Positions 1-7,692 are shown, counted from the first letter of the stretch. The stretch: 63,985 nucleotides of DNA from Pseudanabaena sp. SR411 (GCF_002251945.1 NZ_NDHW01000190.1:1-63985); one strand, 5' to 3'. Notes: generated by a model from the letters alone, not told the origin. A program made the numbers and translations.

Positions 1-285
1 TAGATCATCCAGTACATTGCCGATACGGTCATCGTTGATTTGTTCGGCTGTTATCCCTTCCCCCAGTAAGTGCTTGGTTGGTTTTCCTTCAAAGAATTTC
101 CCAAACATATACAGGGGAGCTGATACAAATCCTAATCCATTCAGTAGCATGGCTTTGACGATTACCCCTGCGCTTACTTTTTCTCTTGAGCTTCTCCCGA
201 TTCTCATGTTTATTTCCTCCACGATTCCCATCTCGTCGATCATCCCTGCCACGATCCCTAGATGGTCTAGATTCGATACTTTCAT
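1..285 (-). CDS. IS1634-family (DUF4277) transposase, N-terminal fragment cut by window edge
   Basis: Reading the minus strand from the ATG at 285 gives 95 open codons that run off the left edge. The protein begins MKVSNLDHLGIVAGMIDEMG and continues with REKVSAGVIVKAMLLNGLGF, which I recognise as the DUF4277 N-terminal domain of IS1634/IS4-like DDE transposases. The catalytic domain would lie outside the window, so I cannot say whether the copy is intact. A strong GAGGAGGT stands about 16 bases upstream of the ATG, rather far for this start. The plus-strand ORF over the same bases is only its antisense shadow. Confidence 0.8.
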   Translation of the reverse strand, partial: MKVSNLDHLGIVAGMIDEMGIVEEINMRIGRSSREKVSAGVIVKAMLLNGLGFVSAPLYMFGKFFEGKPTKHLLGEGITAEQINDDRIGNVLDDL

Positions 286-389
286 CTCTGTATTAATATT
301 TACCTCCTCTTTTTTGATTTTCGATGATTTTGATTTTCGGTAATTATTTTACCCTTCCATTACGAGCGGAATGTAGGATATAAGTCTAG

Positions 390-459
390 GGCTGGCACGG
401 GGGCGCAGCCCCTACAAAATCTAAATTATTGGGGTAGGGGCAATCCCCCCGTGGTTGCC
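390..459. repeat. Imperfect long inverted repeat (GTAGGGGC / GCCCCTAC type)
   Basis: Left arm 390-415 and right arm 434-459 can pair over most of 26 positions around an AT-rich loop. The inner ends read GCCCCTAC and GTAGGGGC. This looks like one of the GC-rich dispersed repeats common in cyanobacterial intergenic DNA. Together with the terminator at 516-554 it is the only structure I see in the gene-free stretch between the IS fragment and the small ORF. Confidence 0.6.
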
Positions 460-515
460 CTGTCATGCTAGCAGCAAGAGATTCATCATCTGAGTTCCCC
501 GTAACATCAGATATA

Positions 516-554
516 AAACAAAAAGACCTAGCCATTGGCTAGGTCTTTTTGTTT
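516..554 (-). terminator. Intrinsic terminator, 18-bp perfect stem
   Basis: Arms 516-533 and 537-554 are perfectly complementary around a 3-base loop. The stem has a GC-containing core (GACCTAGCC) and A/T tracts on both sides, so it can end transcription from either direction. It lies about 100 bases downstream of the small ORF at 656-730 and is its likely 3' end. Confidence 0.8.
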
Positions 555-655
555 CGGAATACTTTAGGATCTTTAGGTCACAGTCAACTGCTGGAAGGAT
601 CTCAGGTTTACTAGTAAATTTAGGCTAGCGAACTAGAGATAATTAACTAAATACC

Positions 656-730
656 TTACAGAACAGCTCCAGCACACAGCTCGGAAACCTGAAGACCCAC
701 ACGTTTACCGTTACTACTATCTGATTGCAT
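656..730 (-). CDS. Small ORF, 24 aa, unknown function
   Basis: This minus-strand ORF has an ATG at 730 preceded by a textbook AGGAGGTGAT Shine-Dalgarno about 6 bases away, and a TAA stop at 656-658. The peptide starts MQSDSSNGKRVG, continues LQVSEL and ends CAGAVL. It therefore has a short polar/basic N-terminal half, a single Cys and a hydrophobic C-terminus. I do not recognise the family. A sigma70-type promoter at 812-840 and a terminator at 516-554 frame it, giving a transcript of roughly 290 nt with a long 3' untranslated region. It could be a signalling or modified peptide, a small membrane-associated protein, or a dual-function sRNA. Translation is well supported by the SD, the function is not known. 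Confidence 0.6.
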   Translation of the reverse strand: MQSDSSNGKRVGLQVSELCAGAVL

Positions 731-811
731 GGGCATCACCTCCTGTTGTCTAAATGTTTATTATCAAGTGTGATTTGGCTTGAAACCAAAGGTTTATTCA
801 ACCTGAGATGT

Positions 812-840
812 AATATAACTGACAAATCAAAATTTGACAA
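812..840 (-). promoter_or_regulatory. Sigma70-type promoter for the small ORF
   Basis: On the minus strand a TTGTCA -35 box (840-835) and a TATATT -10 box (817-812) are separated by exactly 17 bases. Transcription would start near 805, about 75 bases before the small-ORF ATG. A second, weaker candidate (TTGGTT with GATAAT) lies closer to the ORF. The -35 hexamer overlaps the end of the hairpin repeat at 838-894 by 3 bases. Confidence 0.6.
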
Positions 841-894
841 TACCCAATAAGTGAGTGGCGGCGCAAAGCGCCGCCACTCACTTATTGGGTATTG
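838..894. repeat. GC-cored hairpin repeat, 27-bp perfect arms
   Basis: Arms 838-864 and 868-894 are perfectly complementary with an AAA loop. The core is GGCGGCGC-AAA-GCGCCGCC and the outer arm begins CAATACCCAATAAG. It lies just past the 3' end of the ClC gene, so it may also terminate that transcript. It belongs to the family also seen at 3656, 3721, 4397, 6398, 7638, 48582 and 63395. Confidence 0.85.
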
Positions 895-910
895 ATAGTG
901 CCGCTATCTA

Positions 911-3514
911 TCACATCGCTTTGCGGAAAATAATAATTGTTCTGTTACTGTTTTTAGCGATCGCTTCGGGAATATTCCCATGCATAACGTGCTGTAAAAT
1001 TCCTTCACGACTTGCCCCCAACATAATTACATCACTTCTTTCTTGATTTGCTAGATCGAGAATTGCATCGGCAATCGATTTAGAACATATAGGAATTGTG
1101 CCAACGGAAAAATGGAGCGACTTATATAAAGAATTGGCATATTTTTCTAAGTGACTCGTTTTATGTTTTTCGTCAGTAGGGGAAAAGATTTGGCAGAGAC
1201 AAACTTCTGGATAAGGGGAAAGTGACATCAAACTTGGGAGCAGTAGCAATGCATTCTCGGTGTTTGGCCCCCCAGAAATCGGAATTAGCCAACGATTGAA
1301 GGAAATATTGGGCTTCTTAAATTCTTGATTAAATGGATTAACCTTTTGAAGGCGATCGCTAAATTTGACCAGCATCACATCACAATTTGCCTGCTTCACC
1401 ACCGTATCTACGGTGTCACCAAATATGCGATCGGGAGATTTTGATTTGCCATGCCAACCGATTAATAACAAATCAATCTTACGATCGCTAGCTACTTCTA
1501 AAATTGTCTGACCAGCATCATGGGCTACACGCACTTGGGTATGCAGTGATATTTGCCTAATCTTGGCAGCATCGGTAATCTGTTGAAATAGTTCCAAACT
1601 AGAATTCAAATCAACCGTAGTAGTTGAGGGAGCAAGATGCGGTGAGATGGAAATGATATGCAGACATTCGATTTCATAGTTGTGTTTTGCGGCGATCGCT
1701 AGAGCAATTTCAATCAAATACATCGCAGTTTGAGGATTGCTCAAAGGTAGTAATAGTCTGCCTTTGCCCGTAGCTGTTCCGCGTTGTTGGTAGACAAGAT
1801 AGGATGGTTTAGATATTTGGGAACTGACTCCGCGTAATCGTTTTGCCTGAGCGCGTAAAATATCGCTGCGGGTGATAATGCCGATAAGTTTATTGCGATC
1901 AATGACAGGTAATCGCGAAAGTTTGTAGTAGGAAAGCAAATATAGAACCTGAGTAAGGCGCTCTTCAGGACTGACCGTAATTGGTTGAGGGGTCATAATT
2001 TGGCTAATCGTCATATCTCCCGACACCTTGCTTTCTTGGGCTTTCACCAAATCCATTTGGGTGATAATACCAACTAGATGTTCATGGGAGACTACAGGAA
2101 AGCCGCGATGGCGCGATCGCGCAAAAGCCTGCATCGCCTCATCGATCAGCATTTCACTGTTTAGGGTTTCGACCTGTCGCTGCATCACATCAACGGCTCT
2201 CAGTCCATCCCATAATCCATCAGTAACGGCTTCTGCTTCAAGATGAATGCCTTTTAGTTCCAATAAATGTGTGTACAAAGAACCAGGGGCATATTTTTCT
2301 GTACAAAGATAAGCAACTACGCTGGTAATCATCAATGGCAGAATAATATTAAAATCTCGTGTGATTTCAAAGACAATCACAAAAGCGGTAATGGGAACTT
2401 TTGCAACCGCTCCAAAAAAAGCTCCCATTCCCGATAGTGCATAGGTCGCGAGAGTTCCTGTCCCCAACAGTGAATGTTCTAAGTTCCCCACTAAAGATCC
2501 CAGAGCTGAGCCTAGGATCAAGCTAGGTACAAATAATCCCCCAGAAGTCTCGGCACTACAAGCAATAAGGGTAAGGATAAACCTTACTGCAAAAGCTCCT
2601 GCGGTAAGTTGCCATTCAGATTGCCCCATGGCAAGAAACATCTGTAATCCTGTACTGTCGCGAAAGTCACTGGGTAACATGGCGATCGCCACCCCAGACA
2701 AACAACCTGCGATCGCAATTCGCCATGCTAATCCAACTTTAAAAAAGCTCCGATTCCATTTCGTAACCGCAAGGACACTGTGATTAAAGAATGCGGCAAA
2801 CCATCCAACCAGTAGCCCTAGCAATAGTAAAAAAGGAATCTCTTGGGCGGAAAATTGAATTGTAGGGATCACTGAGGCAAGGCTCTGCCCTGACAACATC
2901 AAAGAAACAACTCCGCCAATAAAAGAAGCTAGGATGGCTGTTCCTAAAGTCAAGCTAGAAACATCATGGAGCAATTCTTCAATTACAAATAATACACCTG
3001 CGATCGGGGCATTAAATCCTGCGGCAAGTCCTGCGGCGGCTCCTGCGGCGATCAGTTGGCGTTGATATTCGGGAGAAGTGGGAATCCATTGGCTCACCTG
3101 TCCTGCGATCGCGGCTCCAATCTGTACGGTTGGCCCCTGACGACCGAGTGCTAATCCTGAACCGAGCGCCAAAATTGTACTGGCAATTTTAACAATGGCA
3201 ACACGCAAATTTAGAGCGATCGGCACATAGCTCAGGGCTGCCTTCACTTGGGGGATGCCGCTACCTGAAGCTTCATTTGCAAATTGTTCGATTAAAAATC
3301 CTGAAAGATATCCGCCAGTCAAGCCAATGATCGGCAATGCAAACCATGCGGGTAAGTCGTTAGCAATATATATCCGCCAACCACCAATTAAACCAATTCC
3401 CTGTTTTAACAGTACAGCGGCTAAGCCTGACAATACCCCAATCAAACAAGCTTCAAAAATGGCTAGCCGTTTTGGTTTCAACCATTTATGCAGCGATAAT
3501 ATGCCTGAAGCCAT
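911..3514 (-). CDS. ClC-family anion channel/antiporter with CBS pair and two USP domains
   Basis: An 867-aa membrane protein. Residues 15-420 form the ClC core: the first anion-site motif GSGIP is at 84-88, GRQGPTVQIG begins at 124, and FVIEEL follows. Two CBS domains come next (about 440-560, including HRGFPVV and SRLPVID), the usual nucleotide-sensing regulatory pair. The C-terminal third carries two UspA-like domains (GRLLLPLS about 590; DLLLIGWHGKS about 690; RWLIPISGG about 745). The external gating glutamate of the GREGP motif is Gln126 here, which in characterised ClC proteins removes the proton-coupled gate, so channel-like conduction is likelier than strict Cl-/H+ exchange (inference). 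The start is the ATG at 3514. Confidence 0.9.
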   Translation of the reverse strand: MASGILSLHKWLKPKRLAIFEACLIGVLSGLAAVLLKQGIGLIGGWRIYIANDLPAWFALPIIGLTGGYLSGFLIEQFANEASGSGIPQVKAALSYVPIALNLRVAIVKIASTILALGSGLALGRQGPTVQIGAAIAGQVSQWIPTSPEYQRQLIAAGAAAGLAAGFNAPIAGVLFVIEELLHDVSSLTLGTAILASFIGGVVSLMLSGQSLASVIPTIQFSAQEIPFLLLLGLLVGWFAAFFNHSVLAVTKWNRSFFKVGLAWRIAIAGCLSGVAIAMLPSDFRDSTGLQMFLAMGQSEWQLTAGAFAVRFILTLIACSAETSGGLFVPSLILGSALGSLVGNLEHSLLGTGTLATYALSGMGAFFGAVAKVPITAFVIVFEITRDFNIILPLMITSVVAYLCTEKYAPGSLYTHLLELKGIHLEAEAVTDGLWDGLRAVDVMQRQVETLNSEMLIDEAMQAFARSRHRGFPVVSHEHLVGIITQMDLVKAQESKVSGDMTISQIMTPQPITVSPEERLTQVLYLLSYYKLSRLPVIDRNKLIGIITRSDILRAQAKRLRGVSSQISKPSYLVYQQRGTATGKGRLLLPLSNPQTAMYLIEIALAIAAKHNYEIECLHIISISPHLAPSTTTVDLNSSLELFQQITDAAKIRQISLHTQVRVAHDAGQTILEVASDRKIDLLLIGWHGKSKSPDRIFGDTVDTVVKQANCDVMLVKFSDRLQKVNPFNQEFKKPNISFNRWLIPISGGPNTENALLLLPSLMSLSPYPEVCLCQIFSPTDEKHKTSHLEKYANSLYKSLHFSVGTIPICSKSIADAILDLANQERSDVIMLGASREGILQHVMHGNIPEAIAKNSNRTIIIFRKAM

Positions 3515-3655
3515 AAAAAGTTATTGAGTCTGACTATAAAAACTCATTACATCGAATATTTTAAGTAGTTTAACCGACAATGAGTAAGCGATCGTCTAAC
3601 ATCGCTTTCGATTCACAAAGAGATTGCCTCAAACATTTCTCATCAAAACAAATGG

Positions 3656-3690
3656 TAAGAATGGGCGGCGCTACGCGCCGCCCATTCTTA
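3656..3690. repeat. GC-cored hairpin repeat, 16-bp arms
   Basis: Arms 3656-3671 and 3675-3690 pair perfectly around TAC. The core is GGGCGGCGC-TAC-GCGCCGCCC. It lies about 30 bases from a second copy at 3721-3775, in the spacer between the ClC gene and the Uma2 gene. Confidence 0.8.
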
Positions 3691-3720
3691 TAGCTATAGC
3701 CACCTGTATCAGGACAAATC

Positions 3721-3775
3721 AAAACCCAAATAATGTGAGGCGGCGCGAAGCGCCGCCTCACATTATTTGGGTTTT
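3721..3775. repeat. GC-cored hairpin repeat, 26-bp perfect arms, nested in an older palindrome
   Basis: Arms 3721-3746 and 3750-3775 pair perfectly around GAA. The outer arm is AAAACCCAAATAATGTGAGG. A second, diverged palindrome surrounds it with the same symmetry centre: 3692-3702 (AGCTATAGCCA) pairs with 3791-3801 with one mismatch, and AGGACA (3711-3716) with TGTCCT (3777-3782). The hairpin therefore sits at the centre of an older inverted repeat. Short ORFs drawn through here are artefacts of the palindromes. Confidence 0.85.
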
Positions 3776-3835
3776 ATGTCCTAACAAGAATGGCTACAGC
3801 TATACCTCTAGATCACTACCAAAACCAAAAAATAA

Positions 3836-4312
3836 TTATCGTTTAATCTGATTGGGGAAATTAGGGACTAACAAAGATTGAGCTAACTCCCCTTGTTCAT
3901 TATAAAATCTTATTTGACCTTGTTCGTTACATAGCCATACTTCAAGAGCTTGAGCTTCAAAATATAACTTTTTTTTGAATTCCATTTCACCCAAGCTATT
4001 GCCTATAGATTTAACTTCTATACAAATCTCTGGTGCAATTGAAGCTGATACTTCATCTTGAATTTTGTCAAATCTTTCCTCCGAGCACCAAACAACATCG
4101 GCAACCTTAATCCCATCTGTCGTGTCGATCGCACATTCTGGCATTACTTCCCCATTACTTAATAAAGATTCTAATAAACGTTGAATTCTTCCTTGATGAA
4201 AAGAATGTTTAATCTTTACTGGACTCATTATGATTTGTCCCCACTTATTTAATTCAATTTTGAAGGGTAAATCTTGTAGCTGTTTATTCGCACAAACTTC
4301 TTCCCATTTCAT
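3836..4312 (-). CDS. Uma2-family (DUF820) putative endonuclease
   Basis: 158 aa. The sequence VADVVW, then APEICIEVKS, then KKKLYFEAQALEVWL and GQIRFYNEQG matches the Uma2/DUF820 fold, a PD-(D/E)XK-like family that is highly expanded in cyanobacteria. The putative active-site set is the Asp of VADVVW, the Glu of CIEVKS and the following Lys. Length is slightly shorter than the usual 180-200 aa, but the fold core appears complete. It stands alone between two repeat-rich spacers and ends next to the hairpin pair at 3656-3775. Its cellular role is not established. The ATG at 4312 is the only good start. Confidence 0.8.
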   Translation of the reverse strand: MKWEEVCANKQLQDLPFKIELNKWGQIIMSPVKIKHSFHQGRIQRLLESLLSNGEVMPECAIDTTDGIKVADVVWCSEERFDKIQDEVSASIAPEICIEVKSIGNSLGEMEFKKKLYFEAQALEVWLCNEQGQIRFYNEQGELAQSLLVPNFPNQIKR

Positions 4313-4396
4313 AATTAATTACCTAAAGCGAATAACGTAATAATAACTCATCTGTATTTAGATTTGGATGTGTTCGTCTCAAAAAAAACGCCAAAC

Positions 4397-4464
4397 ATAC
4401 GCCCATCATCCAAGAATTAGTGGCGCTTCGCGCCGCACCACTAATTCTTGGATGATGGGCGTAT
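4397..4464. repeat. GC-cored hairpin repeat, 27-bp arms with imperfect core, upstream of uvrC
   Basis: Arms 4397-4423 and 4438-4464 pair perfectly (outer end ATACGCCCATCATCC). The core GGCGCTTCGCGCCGC is asymmetric, a CCGCA segment lacking its partner. The repeat ends 28 bases before the uvrC ATG, so it may lie in the uvrC leader. Confidence 0.8.
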
Positions 4465-4492
4465 CTAGATCATAAGGATTTGATATGATTGG

Positions 4493-6406
4493 ATGATGAC
4501 TGAGCCGCTACTACAAAATCCTGAAAAACTACAGGCGAGATTAAAGGAAATCCCCCTAGAAGCAGGGGTCTACTTTATGCGCGATCGCCATGATGGCGTA
4601 ATTTATATCGGCAAATCGAAGGCTCTACGCAATCGGGTGCGATCGTACTTTCGCAGCAGTCAAGACTTATCGCCACGCATCGCCATGATGGTGCAGTTGG
4701 TGCATGAGATAGAATTCATCGTTACCGATTCTGAAGCCGAAGCCCTCGCCCTTGAAGCGAACCTGATCAAGCAATATCAACCCTATTACAACGTTCTCCT
4801 CAAGGACGACAAGAAATATCCCTACGTTTGTATTACTTGGTCAGAGGACTATCCACGTATTTTTATTACCCGCAAACGTAGGATGGGCGGCACAAAGGAT
4901 AAATACTACGGGCCCTATGTCGATGTCTTTAATCTCAAACGAACCTTAGGAATTATCAAACGGGCTTTCCCACTCCGACAAAGACCAATCCCGATGTTTA
5001 AAGATCGCCCTTGCTTGAACTATGACATGGGCTTATGTCCTGCGGTATGTCAGCAACTCATTTCACCAGAAGATTATCGCAAGACAATGTTAAAAGTAGC
5101 GATGATTTTTCAGGGACGATCTAGTGAATTAGTAGAAACCTTTACCGAGAAAATGGAAGCGGCGGCGGAAGCTTTGGAGTTTGAGAAAGCTGCCGATCTA
5201 CGAGATCGCATCCAAGTTTTGCAAAACCTCAACTCTAATCAAAAGGTTTCTCTGCCAGATGATACAGTTTCTCGCGATGCGATCGCCCTTGCCCATGATG
5301 AGCAGCATACCTGTATTCAGCTATTTCAAATTAGGGCAGGGCGTTTAGTGGGTCGATTAGCCTTTGTGGCAGATAGTCAGAGTGATACACCAGAGGCAAT
5401 TTTACAGCGTACTTTAGAGGCTCACTATCAAAACTGCGATCCAGTGGAAATTCCCAACGAAGTCCACACACAATTGGAGCTTCCTGAAGTAGAGATTTTG
5501 CAAGCATGGCTAAGCGATCGCAAGGGACGAAAAGTCGCGATCGCCACACCGCAGCGTCAACTCAAAGCAGAGCTAATCGAAATGGTGGAACGTAATGCCC
5601 AGTATGAGTTAGCGAGAATTCAAAAGCAAAGTGATCGTAATTTGCAAGGATTAGAAGACTTAGCAGAGATTCTTAATCTCGATAGCTTGCCACATCGGAT
5701 TGAAGGCTATGATATTTCGCATATTCAAGGCTCCGATGCCGTGGCAAGCCAAGTTGTATTTATTGATGGCATTCCCGCTAAGCAACATTATCGTCATTAC
5801 AAAATCCGCAATCCTGATATTCAAACTGGACATTCCGATGACTTTGCCAGCCTCGCAGAAGTAATTGCTAGAAGGTTTCGGAAGTATGTAACGTTTGAAA
5901 TGGAAGCCCTCACCCACAACTTCTCTCCCATTGAGGGAGAGGGGAGCAAGAGTGATGGTGATTTCCCCGATGTCGTCATGATCGATGGGGGCAAGGGTCA
6001 ACTTTCATCGGTGATGAAGATTATTGATAAGTTGGGTTTGCGAGATCGCCTAACAGTGATTAGCCTTGCCAAAAAACGCGAGGAAATCTTTTTGCCTGAA
6101 CAGTCAGAGCCTCTGGTGAGTGGCGATCCAGAACGAGCAGGAGTACAGGTGCTGCGGCGGTTGCGTGATGAAGCCCACCGTTTCGCGATTACATTCCATC
6201 GTAAGAAACGCAGTCAAAGAATGCAGCGATCGCACCTCGATCAAATTTCAGGTTTAGGACATCATCGCCAAAAGATTCTGCTGGAGAAATTCCATTCCGT
6301 TGATTATATTCGTCAGGCAACGGTCGAACAGATTGCTGAAACCGATGGTATCGGCAAGAAGTTAGCTCAGCATATTTATAATCATTTCCATTCAACTAAT
6401 AACTGA
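4493..6406 (+). CDS. uvrC: UvrABC excinuclease subunit C
   Basis: 637 aa. UvrC makes the two incisions flanking a DNA lesion in nucleotide excision repair, together with UvrA and UvrB. The N-terminal GIY-YIG nuclease (GVYFMR... [18 protein letters not shown], about 25-55) makes the 3' cut. A UVR/UvrB-binding helix pair lies about 205-240 ([17 protein letters not shown]). The RNase H-like domain ([20 protein letters not shown]) makes the 5' cut. The C-terminus has tandem helix-hairpin-helix segments ([22 protein letters not shown]-like). Residues about 472-490 are an insertion that breaks the RNase H-like domain just before the [12 protein letters not shown] motif, and its DNA is a recognisable dispersed repeat. 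ATG 4493 is followed by a second in-frame ATG. An AAGGA at 4474-4478 is better spaced for an out-of-frame ATG at 4485 that encodes only three codons and ends on the uvrC start. Confidence 0.96.
   Translation: MMTEPLLQNPEKLQARLKEIPLEAGVYFMRDRHDGVIYIGKSKALRNRVRSYFRSSQDLSPRIAMMVQLVHEIEFIVTDSEAEALALEANLIKQYQPYYNVLLKDDKKYPYVCITWSEDYPRIFITRKRRMGGTKDKYYGPYVDVFNLKRTLGIIKRAFPLRQRPIPMFKDRPCLNYDMGLCPAVCQQLISPEDYRKTMLKVAMIFQGRSSELVETFTEKMEAAAEALEFEKAADLRDRIQVLQNLNSNQKVSLPDDTVSRDAIALAHDEQHTCIQLFQIRAGRLVGRLAFVADSQSDTPEAILQRTLEAHYQNCDPVEIPNEVHTQLELPEVEILQAWLSDRKGRKVAIATPQRQLKAELIEMVERNAQYELARIQKQSDRNLQGLEDLAEILNLDSLPHRIEGYDISHIQGSDAVASQVVFIDGIPAKQHYRHYKIRNPDIQTGHSDDFASLAEVIARRFRKYVTFEMEALTHNFSPIEGEGSKSDGDFPDVVMIDGGKGQLSSVMKIIDKLGLRDRLTVISLAKKREEIFLPEQSEPLVSGDPERAGVQVLRRLRDEAHRFAITFHRKKRSQRMQRSHLDQISGLGHHRQKILLEKFHSVDYIRQATVEQIAETDGIGKKLAQHIYNHFHSTNN
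5904..5957 (+). repeat. Dispersed CCCTCACCC...CTCTCCC...GGGAGAGGGG repeat inserted in uvrC
   Basis: The bases encoding UvrC residues about 472-490 contain CCCTCACCC, then CTCTCCC (5923-5929) and GGGAGAG (5935-5941) forming a hairpin, followed by GGGG. The same elements in the same order occur in the intergenic repeat at 56366-56466. The insertion keeps the reading frame and adds roughly 20 residues compared with the usual spacing before the DGGKGQL motif. Confidence 0.7.
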
Positions 6407-6444
6407 GAATTGGCAGCGCTTTGCGCCGCCAATTCTCAGTTATT
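6398..6444. terminator. GC-cored hairpin shared by the ends of uvrC and the convergent GT2 gene
   Basis: Arms 6398-6419 and 6423-6444 pair with one mismatch around TTT, with core GGCAGCGC-TTT-GCGCCGCC. It covers the stop codons of both convergent genes. The palindrome makes both reading frames end with the same nine bases, AATAACTGA (Asn-Asn-stop). It is well placed to act as a bidirectional terminator. Confidence 0.75.
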
Positions 6445-7365
6445 GAAGAGTAACTTACTTTCTTTATCCCAATTGCGATACATCCAAATCACGGTGTACC
6501 AGTTCATATAAATCCGAAAAATCTCCATCGCAATTTCTGATTTACCTTGATCGCATAGCCATGTTAACAGAGGCTTAAGCGTGCGATCATTAAGCGTACC
6601 ACCAAGGGTGAGAATCCACCATAGAGCCAGATGTAGCCAAGTTTTTTGAATCATTAACTTGACTTCCCATGTTGGATGCTTTTGATAAAAAATAATGCTC
6701 ATTCGACCGCGTTGTTCTTCTAAATCAAGCAATCGAGGCATTTTATCAATGGAGAATTTAGCGTGGTAATGGAAAGCGATCGCCCCTGCACAGGTCAATC
6801 GTTTTAGACCTAATTTTTTAACGCGCATTCCTAGCTCAAAATCTTCCCAACCATATTGGAAAAAGCCCGTATCAAATTTTCCTGCTTCTAACAGCCATTT
6901 ACGGGCGATCGCTAAATTACAAGTATCAAAAATAGCAGCAGTAAAATATGGCACTGCGGAGACAGGCTCAGAATCAGGTGCTTCCAAATTGCTAGTGTCG
7001 ATGATCCTGCCATAACTATAGACTTTTTCGCCTTGAGCTAGGGTTTCGGTATGGGCTTGGAGATATTCAGGATTGACCGTGATATCGCTATCGACAAAGG
7101 CAATGTATTTACCTTTGGCTGAGTCAATGCCATAATTGCGGGCTGTGGCGGCAGCGGCATGGTCTTGGGTTAATAGGCGCAAGTGTGGATATTGATCACT
7201 ATTAGCTCTCAAAAACTCTACCGTACCATCGGTTGATCCATCATCTATCACCAGAATTTCGTAAGGTTGGGTTATGGTCTGTTTTTCCAACGCTGCTAGA
7301 CATTTTTGCAAAATTGGTAGTCGGTTATAAGTGGGTACAACCACTGACCACAACATTTCTGACAC
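6436..7365 (-). CDS. Family 2 glycosyltransferase
   Basis: 309 aa from a GTG at 7365, which has AGGAG six bases upstream; an upstream in-frame TTG lacks this. The GT-A fold begins WSVVVPTYNRLPIL, with VIDDGSTDGT giving the nucleotide-binding aspartates, FVDSDI as the DXD-like metal site, and GWEDFELGMRV as the catalytic/acceptor region. This is an inverting sugar transferase acting at the cytoplasmic face of the membrane. Donor and acceptor cannot be read from the sequence. It is convergent to uvrC and stands apart from the large glycan cluster on the other strand, though only about 450 bases from it. Confidence 0.9.
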   Translation of the reverse strand: MSEMLWSVVVPTYNRLPILQKCLAALEKQTITQPYEILVIDDGSTDGTVEFLRANSDQYPHLRLLTQDHAAAATARNYGIDSAKGKYIAFVDSDITVNPEYLQAHTETLAQGEKVYSYGRIIDTSNLEAPDSEPVSAVPYFTAAIFDTCNLAIARKWLLEAGKFDTGFFQYGWEDFELGMRVKKLGLKRLTCAGAIAFHYHAKFSIDKMPRLLDLEEQRGRMSIIFYQKHPTWEVKLMIQKTWLHLALWWILTLGGTLNDRTLKPLLTWLCDQGKSEIAMEIFRIYMNWYTVIWMYRNWDKESKLLFNN

Positions 7366-7431
7366 AGTGTTTCTCCTAAGCGATCGCAAAAAGGATTATA
7401 ACTCTACAGCAATTCCCGATGAAGCGAACCT

Positions 7432-7482
7432 CAAGAGCATTTTTGAAAGCTTTGCTTTGCAAAGCTTTCAAAAATGCTCTTG
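7432..7482. repeat. Perfect 24-bp hairpin
   Basis: Arms 7432-7455 and 7459-7482 pair perfectly around TTT. The inner stem is GAAAGCTTTGC, so unlike the other family it has no GGCGGCGC core. Weak outer symmetry (TACAGCA before, TGCTGTA after) suggests nesting in an older repeat. It is one of four hairpins that fill the gene-free stretch between the GT2 gene and rfbC. Confidence 0.8.
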
Positions 7483-7514
7483 GTTTGATCTTGAGTGTAA
7501 AGTGCTGTAATACC

Positions 7515-7548
7515 AATCCATAAAAGTGTGCCGACACTTTTATGGATT
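7515..7548. repeat. Perfect 15-bp hairpin
   Basis: Arms 7515-7529 (AATCCATAAAAGTGT) and 7534-7548 pair perfectly around GCCG. It is the second of four hairpins in the spacer between the divergent GT2 and rfbC genes. Confidence 0.75.
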
Positions 7549-7573
7549 AAAAACTAAACGCAGTAATAGTTTT

Positions 7574-7607
7574 CAAAACGTAAAATGGTTAGCCATTTTA
7601 TGTTTTG
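7574..7607. repeat. 15-bp hairpin with one G-T pair
   Basis: Arms 7574-7588 (CAAAACGTAAAATGG) and 7593-7607 pair with a single G-T position around TTAG. It is the third of four hairpins between the GT2 gene and rfbC. Confidence 0.7.
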
Positions 7608-7637
7608 GTATAGCAATGTAAGTTTTGCTTAGGATAT

Positions 7638-7692
7638 AAAACCCAAAAGATGAGTGGCAGCGCTTCGCGCCGCCACTCATCTTTTGGGTTTT
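7638..7692. repeat. GC-cored hairpin repeat, 26-bp arms
   Basis: Arms 7638-7663 and 7667-7692 pair with one mismatch around TTC. The outer arm AAAACCCAAAAGATGAGTGG closely resembles the copy at 3721 yet differs from it at positions that remain paired within each copy. It lies about 125 bases before rfbC, in what should be the promoter region of the glycan cluster. Confidence 0.85.

Noticed and set aside
17-343. 108-codon plus-strand ORF at the left edge
   Set aside because: It is the antisense of a clear IS1634-type transposase fragment on the minus strand and has a low-complexity Ser/Ile/Pro composition.
838-894. CRISPR or riboswitch interpretation of the GC-cored hairpins
   Set aside because: They are isolated palindromes at gene ends rather than regularly spaced direct repeats, and show no conserved aptamer-like architecture.
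3570-3851. Short ORFs on both strands through the 3.6-3.8 kb spacer
   Set aside because: They read through palindromic hairpins (Arg/Ala/Pro-rich peptides repeating the GC core) and have no SD or family similarity.
5660-6001. 113-codon minus-strand ORF inside uvrC
   Set aside because: Antisense shadow of a strongly conserved gene; no SD and no recognisable domain.
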